This document shows, piece after piece, positions 1 to 11,000 of a DNA stretch of 64,000 nucleotides; the first letter of the stretch is position 1, and every line of letters starts with the position of its first letter. The notes beneath the pieces are model-generated. The model made no database searches. It was not told the origin of the DNA and saw only the letters and a program-made list of their open reading frames with translations. Source of the stretch: Symsagittifera roscoffensis (Eukaryota; Xenacoelomorpha; Acoela; Convolutidae); NCBI RefSeq assembly GCF_963678635.1, contig NC_087063.1, positions 84,427,574-84,491,573 of the forward strand. The letters are read 5' to 3'. Both the position numbers and the translations under genes were made by a program.

Positions 1-1039
1 GAAACCAATATAACAGTAAATATCGAATAAAACGGGTATTTTAAAAGCAGATATGCTGAAAATCTCTTCTGGTCGACGAAAGCGCAGATTTGACGAAATC
101 ATTCAGTTAATTTGTTTACAGGAAAATTTGTTTCCTAGAAAAAGTCTAGGTTCCGTATTGATAACGCTTGCTCACCGTGAGCATACAAATCACATGCATG
201 ACAATTATGTGTAAGCCAATCGAGAGAGTTAAACATAAAACAGAAATTCAAAAATTTTAAAAAATGTTTCTTGAAAAGTTTCCAAACAAAACTTATTTCC
301 TCATAAAATCTGGTTATTCAATTACCTTCACCAATGCAGCTTTAGAAATCGCTAAATTTAGAAATGCAGCTTTAGAAATTCTAAATTTTTGAACAAAGCT
401 GAAAAATAGAGTCGCGCTAAGGGAGCTAAGCGGAAAAAAAAACAGACGGACGATAGTCCGAAAAAGCAAAATTTCTTGTTTACAAAAAAATGCAGGTCGC
501 AGCAGGATTTGAACCTCAGGCCTTTCTTGTCTCAAGCATAAGTGTTACCTCTACACCAGATAGCTAATTGCTTTTGAATATAGTATGAAGCAAGTTGAAA
601 CACATGTAACTTTCACGTGCGAAATCTTGTGAAGGAATTTGTTTACAGAAAAAGTCTAGTACCAGTTTGCAACAGCCTGGCTTACCGCAAGGGTAATTAA
701 GTAGTATTTGCAATTATACATTTTTCAGGTTAAACGTTGATCTCAGACGCCAAGAAAATCGGGAGATTTTTTAAAAAAATTTACATTCGCAAAGTATGCT
801 TTCGTATCTTTAACCACACCAAAAGCTCATGAAAATTGTCCATATTTTTATTTTGTTCGAACACAAGATCAATGGAAGCCATGCAGTTGAAAGCGTTTCT
901 GTTAGACAAGATGTTTGCAGGAGAAAATTCTAGTTCACGAGTATAATGCACTTGACAATCGCAAATGTTAATACTTTTAATCGCTTTTGAATAAGCTATT
1001 CTTAGTGTTTAACTGAAGAGCCTAAACTAAAATGAATAC
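1..1039. other. Non-coding flank with dispersed repeats
   Basis: No convincing exon is visible here. The stretch is AT-rich and contains a tRNA-related repeat (about 470-735) and a second, shorter piece of similar repeat at about 110-190, which carries the GAAAAAGTCTAGG motif and a CTTGCTCACCGTGAGC-like hairpin. If the nucleoplasmin-like exon to the right is part of a longer gene, this would be its intron or 3' flank. Confidence 0.5.
470..735. repeat. tRNA-derived SINE-like repeat
   Basis: Read on the minus strand, 505-515 is GGTTCAAATCC, a match to the RNA polymerase III B box, and 556-566 is TAGCTATCTGG, close to an A box, at tRNA-like spacing. Acceptor-stem complementarity is missing, so this is not a working tRNA gene. 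The right half (GAAAAAGTCTAGTACC, then a CTTACCGCAAGGG hairpin) recurs near 40.4 kb and 44.9 kb, which marks a dispersed family. The tRNA part is internal rather than at an end, so the element may be composite. Confidence 0.5.
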
Positions 1040-1580
1040 CTTTGCATAGATCGTAATACTCTGAAGAATTCAGCTCTGAACTTTCATCATCATCATCGCT
1101 GTTTTCATTCGTAGGTTTCGATAATTTTATTGGATTAACAGAACAAGTTGTTTTTGGTTCAAGAGAAACGGAGCTGTGTTCACTTTCGGAAGCGTCTGTT
1201 TCTTCTACTTGTAAACTAGGAGTAACACTACTTACGATATGATATTGCATGAATCCACAAACAGAGACAATGCCGCAGCCTCTTACTAGACTAACAGCTA
1301 TCGGCATATCAAATGAAAAATTTAACCGGCGATACTGCTTTTTCGAATCTACTTTCATCATGATTGGATCCAATCCTGAACTTTTAGGAAACAAAATGCA
1401 AACTACGTTAACATCATTGGCCGCTGGTATTTTCTCGTTGTAAAACAACAGATGAGATAAAAAGATGTTTGAGATTTCGAAATTAGATACTGATTTTCCA
1501 CAAGTAAGCTCAATATTCTTTCTGGAAGGAGACAGCTGCAAGGCAAAAGGGCTGTATCTGGACTTCATAACAAAATATAC
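1040..1580 (-). CDS. Nucleoplasmin-like protein, one exon
   Basis: This exon has a good acceptor at its right end (TTTTCAG before 1580) and a donor at its left end (AAAG then GTATTC after 1040, phase 1). The reading frame is open through both borders, so it is probably internal. If the ATG at 1568 is the start, about 177 residues are encoded here. The first ~95 residues alternate hydrophobic strands in a pattern like the nucleoplasmin/FKBP39 N-terminal core: an early FALQLSP strand, an ISNIFLS segment, and VSLVRGCGIVSVCGF near the end. A Ser/Asp/Glu-rich tail follows, including SDDDDESSE, as in histone-chaperone acidic tracts. Proteins of this family bind histones in the nucleus. Other exons were not found. 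The family call rests on pattern only and could be wrong; that this is an exon is more secure. Confidence 0.45.
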
Positions 1581-4500
1581 CTGAAAACAAATAAATAAGT
1601 CGATTATTATTCATGTGAAGATAAGAAACACATTAAGAATGACAGATATTTGAAATGATATACCAACAGACATAGTCGCAAACCGCTATGCTTTCGAGTG
1701 GCAGAAAGACGTAGCTTTAAAGGACAATGAAAAAAACTCACGAAGCGGCACACTGTAATGTTTGAGAGAAGAAACAGCGATTTCTGATCACGAGCAACAT
1801 ATCTGGCAAAATTGTTCACCCAACATTTCAACAAGTTCATGTGAGGTAAAATGTATATTGCAGAGGTGTGTAAAAGACACTAAAAGACCACGAAATCCCT
1901 GATTCCAACATCCTGTTCACTTGGGGACTCAGCTGTAGCTACACAGATTGTAGACGTAACAAACAACTAAACTTTGATTAAACTGGGGAATCAAACTCCG
2001 TTGGTACCCTAAACTCATTGCTAATATTTTTATTCACACAAGCATAGCATTGCAAGCTAGCTGGCAGAAAATGAAAGGAAAACCGCCAAGTTAAAAAAAA
2101 ATGAAAAATTTGCCTTGAATGATGTTCAATTTGAGGAAAACACATTCAGAAACACAATCACCGACGCTAAATAATAATCAGAACACTTATCTAGCGACAA
2201 CTAAACCAAATTAATAGGCTAAATTCCAGTTGAACTGAAAAAATGTCATAAAATTCTGAACTTCTTAATTTTACGCTCTTCGTCCTTCCGAAAAAGCACA
2301 AAAAATTAACTTTCCCTCAAGAGACGCAAAGTTAGGTCACTGAACAATGAAACAGAAGTACATCAAAAATTCAAAAATGAGTAAATCAAAATCTTTCATA
2401 TACAATGGAAAAAAAAACACAACCGAATACAAAGTTCCTACCCATTTTTAAATGGTCGGAGAACAATGAAATGAGCCGAAAATTTTTGGAAAGCTTTATT
2501 TCAGGCTAGAATTGATCCCAGGATGCCACACAGGCGCAGTCGGTGCCTCTAGACAAAGTGTAGCGGAGAAACTAAGAAATTTGAATTTGTCATAAGCTAA
2601 GTTATAACTCATTTGATTTGGTTAAACAAGTTGTTAACAAAAAAGTCTATACCCCAAGCGGAATCATCATCTTTGAAACCGACTATGCTCCGAAAAATGC
2701 TTCATGTTTTTCGAATCATTCATGCAAAAAAAAGAAAATGGAAAAGCTACACATTCCATATAACTCTACAAAAAGAAGAAATATCAAGACAGGAGAACCA
2801 TTCAGACTTCAACAGTTTTATTATTGTAAAATTTCAACTGACCTATCGAAACAACATCGATTGAAAACTGAATAAAACGAAAAAAAAATGCTTTTGTTCT
2901 ATTATAAACTCAAAAAACATTGCGCATCAAATTATTGAAGGTCTTCAAAAATGCTAAGAATTTTTTCTGCAATAAAGGGAAAATCAGATCTAAAAATCTG
3001 TATGCAATTCGTTTTTAACGTTCAGTAATCTAATGAGTGTGAAAAAAAAACAGAAGAAAAATGAATCAAGGAAAGTCCACTCACTCCATGCTCATCTACG
3101 ATTCCGCCGCTTTTTAACCAGCCTGGAATCAAAAAAATTCAGGCACTAAACTTTTATCGCTAAAAGATCAGTAATAAGACAGCACACTCGATGCACTACC
3201 AGCGTTCTTCGGTGTACCGTAACCCCAATAAATCCTTTTATCTCTTTCCTTTACCAACGGCCTCACTTCGTGGAAGCAGCTCTGAATGCTCAAATCAATG
3301 GTATTTCAGCAGGAAAAATTCTCATCTTCGCTTTTTTGAGAGACGGCGCGTATATAGTAAATCATGGCTGCCCACATCAAGAGTTAATGGGATTTATTCC
3401 GATATCACTCGAATCAATCTAAATTTCAATCCAGGTACCTGATTTAGAGGGGAAAAACCATATCACCAACAACAGTCGATGAATTTTGAAGACAGCAATC
3501 ATATAGCTTCTTAAAAAGAGAACCCCCAGGAAATTAAACAAACAGAAAACATGCATCTAAACTTGTCGCATAACAGACATTTTCTAACGTTCACTTAAGT
3601 TACTATTGCGTCAATTATTACCGAGCCGCTGCAAAACCAGACATTTTTGTTCCCACCACTGAAGTGGAGACGAGCTGTGTCTTCGGGAGTGTTTTATCAT
3701 TTTTAGACTTTTTCCATAAAAAACCAGGTACCACAAACAATCATCAGAATGGGTTGAATGATATATCACATTAAAGCCTAAAAACTGTCAAGGACAACAG
3801 GTTCGATTTTTTGTTTAATTTTGAGCAAGTAACGTTTGTTTTGAGCAAAAAGTCGTCTTTTTTAGTACGTAGAAAACTGAGTTTTCTTCCAAAAAAGTTC
3901 GAAAGCTTTATTTAGCGTTTTCTTGTCAATAAAAAACGTTTTTGAAAAAATCGGCAAAATTGCTTCGAAAGTGAAAAGATTTAATGTTTTAACTTTTTCA
4001 AAAGGAAATCTTTTCACTTTCGAAGCAAAAAAGCAAAGTAGAATATTGAACAATAGGTTGTAAAAAAACAATGAAACAAAACAGTTCGTTATGTAATTTA
4101 TTATTACTAAATTTCAGCTTAGGGTCTTCGTATATAACTTAGTATGTATGAAAAAGACTGATTCTTAAACAAAGACATTTCGCAGATTTTATGTCTGAAT
4201 AACAATGACACCGCGCCAAGTTTTCCTAGTTTTTTGGAATCTGAATTAAGACTGATAGGGATTTAACATGATACCAGACTTAACAATCTGCTACTTTTTC
4301 TGAAGGCAACAAAAAAATTGGCTGAAAAACTACCGTGTGCCATTACTCGTTTCAGCATCTTGCTCACTAGGTCTCAAATAAAATTACGGAACAATATTCC
4401 GAATATTTATTCAGACCTTTTCTTCAGGTCAATCTCATGTCTGCGCATATTTGAATCAGCAGCAGCTGCGGATCTGCAAATTAAAGGCTAGATGATAAAA

Positions 4501-4666
4501 ATTGATGCTGCTCATTAGTACCAAAAAGAATCTTGACTGGAAAATTTCTCAGAGCGATGAAGGGGGACCAAACTTTCAGCATATTTCATTTTTTTTGCTG
4601 AACGTATACTCAATAATTTGGAACGAAACAAAAGAACTGAATAACAATTAATTTCAATAGCGTAAT
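1581..4666. other. Non-coding region with repeat fragments
   Basis: No exon is supported; the open frames are short and of random composition. It contains a repeat end at about 2421-2462 (ATACAAAGTTCC...AATGGTCGG) shared with elements near 28.2 and 31.0 kb, a SINE-like fragment near 2515-2600, and a strong hairpin at 3960-4028. It may include upstream exons or an intron of the nucleoplasmin-like gene. Confidence 0.4.
3960..4028. repeat. Perfect 23-bp inverted repeat (hairpin)
   Basis: Positions 3960-3982 are the exact reverse complement of 4006-4028, with a 23-nt AT-rich spacer. The arm begins TTGCTTCGAAAGTG. It could fold into a long perfect stem or be the remains of a small foldback transposon. 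No coding sequence overlaps it. Confidence 0.75.
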
Positions 4667-4885
4667 TTTAGTATAAGCAAAACAAAATACAACATATTTA
4701 TTTTTTATCTTATTCAAATTCGTATAAACGCACAATTATTATTTCGAACATAAAATACAACCAAAATGGAACACAGTTGATTGAATGGGAAAACGATACA
4801 CAAAAAGACCATGTCAAACCACAATCTTAACCATTTTTTATTGATAAACACACCACATGATTTTGCCCACTTTTGGCGTCAATGT

Positions 4886-4891
4886 TTTATT
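4886..4891 (-). terminator. Candidate polyadenylation signal, copy 1 gene
   Basis: AATAAA on the minus strand, about 140 nt downstream of the stop codon of the ankyrin/PARP-like gene. A second AATAAA lies at 4837-4842. The same hexamers occur at 14618-14623 and 14569-14574 behind copy 2. In AT-rich DNA this hexamer is common, so the call depends on position alone. Confidence 0.3.
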
Positions 4892-5031
4892 GCCCTTTAT
4901 GAGCCAAGAAAAAACTGATTTGACAGAAGAAAATAGAATAAAGAACATGTGCAATATTATACATGTGATATAGAAGTAAAAAAAAACGGAGTATTTTTTC
5001 ATCGGCACTGTTTCAAATGACTCAAAAGTTG

Positions 5032-8000
5032 TTACACATTTTCCAGACGTACCAGATATGCCAATTTTACCCTTGCGCAATCAAATACCGCGTATTCCGA
5101 GAAAAATTGCATTCGATCTACTTTAGAGGAGAGATCGTCTTTCAGTTTCACGTCTCGGAACCGGACACCTCCCGGAATCGTTTGTTCCGATATCTCCACA
5201 TGTTCTGATGTGCTATTCGAACAATAGATGCTGTCAACATTTGGGGGTTTAACAAACTCGTGGTAAGATGTTTTCTCCGGTTGATGCATCATGCGGCCGA
5301 GGTTCACATGACATAATACCATATACAATGACTCTTTTATTGGGACTGCTTTCTTTAATGCTTCAAGAGAGCAGTCTGTAAATTGAGCAGAGGGTTCATT
5401 CAACCGAAAGGGTTCCTGGGCGACTATGCGGGTAACTCCTTCGGTTAACAGAGACATCACATTTCGGTGTCTCATTGGATACCATAACAGCATGTGATTC
5501 TTATACTGCTCCAAGTCCGATTGCTCTTTTTCCTTTTCATTTTCTACAATAAGCGACTTTGATTGCGTACTATTGACAGCAAATACTTGTTTCATTCTGT
5601 GAGTTTTAGATACTTTGTTCACACATTGGTTCAACATTTCAACCACTACATCTTCCTGAGGAAGGGGCACAATTTGAAGAGATAAGTTCTTCAGTACAAA
5701 ATCAACAGGATGTATTTTCTCACTTTGCATTTTGGCCATGCTCGATAACAAGACTTGAGAATATTTGTGGAAGTTTCGAATTGACTCAATGATCACTGCA
5801 AGCAACTTGATTCCCTTCTTTGTATAAAACGGCTGAAAACTACATGGGTCAAAGGAAACAGGCAGGCTGTAGTATATTTCATTAGATAAAGTGTTCATTT
5901 TGTGCGAAGTTGTCAACACTTGAGACCAGTTGGGGCTTTTCAGTGATAGCTGCACTTCAAGTTCATCAACTAGACTCTGCATTGAACTCATTTCATTTTT
6001 CAACTTATCAATTATCCCATCTGAAGTTGAGCAGAGTTCAAATCGAAAGTCGGCGAAGTCAGAATCAGACGTTGATAAAAAGTCCAAACTCAAAACCGTC
6101 TGTGACAAGACTTCTTCAATCAGTTGAAAGATGACCGGTTTTGACTTCTCAATTTCAGACTCAGCCGTTACAGTAGCCAGAGCCGAAAGTTCATCTGAGA
6201 TAGGCTCAACGCTTACTTTTCTACAATAATCACTTTTCAGTACAGTGTATTTCCTCGGTTTCAGCACGAACTTCTGTTCCCTGTAAGCGTCCCACAAATT
6301 GTCCGTCTTCGTTTTGAACAGTCTTGAAAACTCCTTCTTTGCCTGCTCTAAGCTTTGAATCAATTGACTCTGCACTTGAGTCGGTTCCTGTTTGCCGACT
6401 AAGCCCGAATTTATATGCAAATAGTAGCCATTCCTGCTCGGAGCATGCACCAGTTGCATTTTGTAGAAGTAGAAAGAAACCACGCGAGGGTTTGGGGCTT
6501 CTCCCGTCTCCACTCGGATGAGTCGCGCGTCCATCGGCAACCCGTTGTCGACCACAACCTCCGCTTTGCATCCCACACTTGCGACGACGTGTTTATCGAT
6601 TTCGGCTACAAAGTCTTGTCGGCTAAATGTTGTCTTAAATTTCTCAAACATATCAGCACTGATAGCTGCGAAGTCAACGGGCGACTCATTGATGGCCAAT
6701 GGATCCTTCATTTCTACTTTAGGTAGCTCGGGTGGCTTCAAATCTTTCGGCACCATGCATCGGTTTCCAATTCTCATTCTATCTGCCAGTTTGTAGAACT
6801 TGTTGTCAAGAGCTAGTTGATAAGCCGTTTTCGAAAAACCATCTGAGACTTCGTTGAAGTTAACGCCATTCAAAATTAGACAATCAACAATATCAACATT
6901 TTCAACTCCTAAATTGATCGCAGCTTGGACTGCGCAATGAGCTACACACTGACCTTGAGAGTCTACAGTTGCCAAATCAATTTTAGAGCAAATCTTCGTT
7001 TCCAAGTTCCCAGCTGATGCCGAATTCTTTTCTAGGAGACAGTTCACCTTGTCCAGATTTCCAGACGCTACTGCATGCATAATTGGGCTCTTCTTGTTTT
7101 CATCGCATTTGTTCAAATCGAAAGATCCGGTGCTGACCAAAAATTTCAGCACTGAGCAGTCTTCAATTTTCTGAATGGAATAAATCAACGGTGTGCAAAG
7201 GCTTATTTCAGAGTCCGAGTTGTAAGCCTCATACACTGTTTTGCTAACATCTCTTACAGGTCCAAATCGAATCATTATGTCGGTTAACTTGGACGTGGAA
7301 AACTTCTCGTAGCAGAGTTTGACCGTCTCCAAGTCACCCGACATCAGGGCGGCTGCCAAAACAGTTCTACTGAAATCATCTTTTGCGAAAGCTACTTTTT
7401 CACAGTCCAACTTTTCCAGCAGAGATTTAAGCAACAAGACATTTGCCGAGTAGGCGGCGTAATGAAAGCACAACACATTGTTCGGTTTGTCTTCATTTAG
7501 CACTTTAACCGACTTGGCGTACAGTTGCTCTATCAAATCCGAAGTCTGGTTCGCACTTGAGGACTGGAAATAAGCGAGAGACATGTCGTGGAACTGAGTC
7601 AAACCAGTGTCTGCTGCGGGAACCAGAGACTCAGGGTGCATGTTGTTGAGAAAAACGGCAGCTGCTTTCATTTGACCACTCCTGATGATTTGAGAGAGAA
7701 AATAAGAGTTTGTAGCTGTCGCTGCAAACCTCTTAACGGCCAAGAAAAATAATCTCCACATGTTGAAATGAGCGATGAGACTGAAAGCGGAAATCTTTCT
7801 CAGTCCACACTCAGATTTAGATAGCGAAGGAACCACATCTGGATTGCTATCCAGTGAAGTCGGAATGTAGGCATACAGCATAGTCAGGTCCAAATTCAAG
7901 TCGCTATTCAGAATGCCAATTGCACAGTCTTCCTTTCTGTTGATTAACGCGTAACAGAGAACAGTATTTCCATGCACGTCCGGAGGGTGGGCGATGTCAA

Positions 8001-11000
8001 GATCTTTGATCACCTGGGCACACAATGAAGACCCTTTACCGGCTATATAGTGCATAACTGTGCATCCGTTTCTATCCATGGGTGCGAAACTGGCACTGGA
8101 GTTCTCCAGAAACAGGAGCAGAAGTTCCAGAGGGTCGAATGTGGTCGAGGATAGTGCTGATTCATTCTCGTCTTCCCGATTGCAGGAAAAGAGAACATGC
8201 AATGGAGTTTTTCCTTCTGAGTTTTGAATCAGAGCCGAACATCCTGCTTTCAGGAGCATCTTACAACTGTCAACAGTCAGCGCCAAATTCAGTCTTACCG
8301 CATAATGCAGCACTGATTCGCCTTCTTTGTCAACAATATTCAGATCAGGTACTTTGGCTATTAACTTTTCGAGGCACATCAAACCTTTAGCTGTTTGAAT
8401 GTTCTCAACAAGAACGTGCAAAACAGATTTTTGAAGTCTTTCAGTCCGAATGTTTAGATCGACTGATTTAGTTAGAAGCAATTCAAGAATGTCCACGTTT
8501 TCAATTCGACACGCCATCATAACAGGTGTCATATCATCAAAATTTGACCCTAGTTTCGAATTCTTGGACACCTGCATGTTGAGATCAGCTGTATGAGTAG
8601 CTACCAATTCAACCACAGATAGAGGACAGTTGTGAGCAAGAGCAACGTGCAAAGCGTTCACTCCATCCAACTTCTCATTCGGACTAACATCATTCTCAAG
8701 GAGTGTTTTCACCAATGAAGTTGATTGCTTCAAGGAGCCAAGAGAAGATATCTCACACGCCCGTTGCAGCGCGTCAAGACCGTCCTTTCCTATCAAAATG
8801 TTGCATTTTGAGAATGTCACTAAATATTGAATCAAAGTTTTCAGACCCTGTTCAAATTTTTTAAAGTTTTCAGCATTCGCTTTCAGACAATTCAGAAATT
8901 CTCCCAAGGGAGTACGCCCATTATTAGCAACCTGTTTCGAAAAATCTTCGTTCGCGCAAAGATTTGAAGGAATCTTCAAGAGCAGCTCCTCGACATTCGC
9001 AACACACGCATGCTGCATAATTAGGTGCAAAACATTAGTCCCATTTTCCAATTCAGCTCCAGAGAGGAAAGTTCTGGAATTTTCCAGAAACAATTTAGCC
9101 AGAGGAACGTTTCCAGAGGAAAGAGCAAAAGACAAAGGCGGATCCACGAAAGGCGAGTAAGAAGACATATTCAAATCAGCGCCACCTTCCAAAATCAGTT
9201 TCGCAATATCGACAGTAACGGATTTTTCTTCATTATTCAATTCACTTTTCTGTGCTATCAGATGTAGGGCACTTAAGTTACTAGAATCCAGTAGCTTACA
9301 ATTTGGTTTAACTGCCAATTTGATGAGAAAGGCGACCGTCTCTTTTATTATGCGCACATTCTTTTCACTGGCACAAACCACTTGAAGGATTGTTCGACTG
9401 AATGGCGCACATTTTGCATTGATGTCCACTTCTTTCGAGTAGAGAAGCCGAGTGGCGAGGGCGAAGTTGCCCTTTAGGACAGACGCGAACATGGCATTCA
9501 GTCCATCGTGATTGACAGGTAAACTAAGAGACAGACCGATGTCTATTAGCAACATCAGACAATGCGACCAGCCATAGCAAGAGGCGTAGTGTACTAGCGA
9601 GTTACCATTCACATCCACAATGGTAGGGTTGGCCCCACTACAAATCAACAGACTCGCTATATTTTGGAACCCATTAATTATAGCATGTGACAACGCACTT
9701 CTGCCCACTGAGTCTTGCAAATTAACATCACTTTTCCTGCTCACTAACAACTCACAACATTTAAAATGGCCTGCAGAAGCTGCTAACATCAGTGCAGTTA
9801 AGAGTCCATGTTTGGAGCCTGTCGTAATATCAGTGTCAAAGCATAGAGGTAAGAGTATCTCTAAAACTTCCAAACTACCTGACTCGGCTGCTAAATGAAC
9901 ACACGTCTTCCCGTCCAAATTCGCACTCTCAATCAGCTTTTGCTGCTGCATGGAGTCCGTCACATTCAACAATGTCTGCACGTTCTTCACTCTGTTCGTC
10001 TTGCAAGCCACCATCAAAGGAGTTAGGTCTTCAGTCCGTGTTACGTAATAGTTCAAACTTGAACCGACACTATTACATAACAAGTCTAGATTGGTTGCAC
10101 TTTTGCAGACTGCAGCATAATGGAACGGATACCAACCTTGTTCATCAGTGTGATAAACAAAACTAGGGTATTTTTCTAGAATTTTTGCGAAATAGATACT
10201 ATTACTAGAAGCAGCTGCCGCATGGATAACATTGAAACTGAGACTTGAACATGTGAAACCTTCAGAAGCTAAGACTGATTCTAGATTCGATTCCGTAAAC
10301 TCTTCCAACACTCGCACAACTTGGTCATTACTGGCCGAATTTCCTATTTTTAATACATGAAGTGCAGTTTTGTGATTCCCGTTTTTGAGGGCAACGTGAG
10401 CAAACTTGTGCAGGGAACTGACGTGGCCTTTTGAGACCAAAAAGTCAATGACGTTGAACGGTTCCGGTTCCATCTTCATGAGATCTTCGAAAAATGAATC
10501 GCTAGGGAACTGTCTCTGCTTCAGAAACAGGTCTTCACTCAAGAAGTCATCATCGTCCAACAAACAACTCTTCCAGGGCTTCGTTTTATTGATTTCCGCA
10601 TTTTTGTCCATTAGTAGGACTAAACTGGTGACGTCATCATTAAGAGCGGCAGTTTCAAAGGGCCCTTCTCTGCAATCTTTACTCCTTCCACAACATGCAG
10701 AATCTATTTTCGGGTCGGCCAGGAACTTCTTCAGCACATCCATATCTCCAAAAGAGACCAATCGAATCAGCTGTTTAGCCTTGAAGTTACTGTCTCCTAC
10801 ATCGAACACATACTTGCTGTCGTAGAAGAGGTCATTCGGGTTCACTTTGATTCTGGCCGCAAAGTTTTCTCGTGCACTTCTGATCGGACTTTTAATCGGC
10901 GACAGTGTTTTCTCCAACTCCTGCCCAGAACTGCCTGGACTTTGCGCTTTCGTCGGCGTACTCCGACAGGCTCCGCCGCGCGTCTTTCTCTCCACACTAG

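Noticed and set aside
485-575. Functional tRNA gene
   Set aside because: A- and B-box-like sequences are present, but the acceptor and T stems do not pair and the block recurs inside longer repeats.
4838-5080. 80-codon minus-strand frame overlapping the stop of the giant gene
   Set aside because: It lies in another frame across the 3' end and UTR, has no motif, and is identical in both copies only through the duplication.
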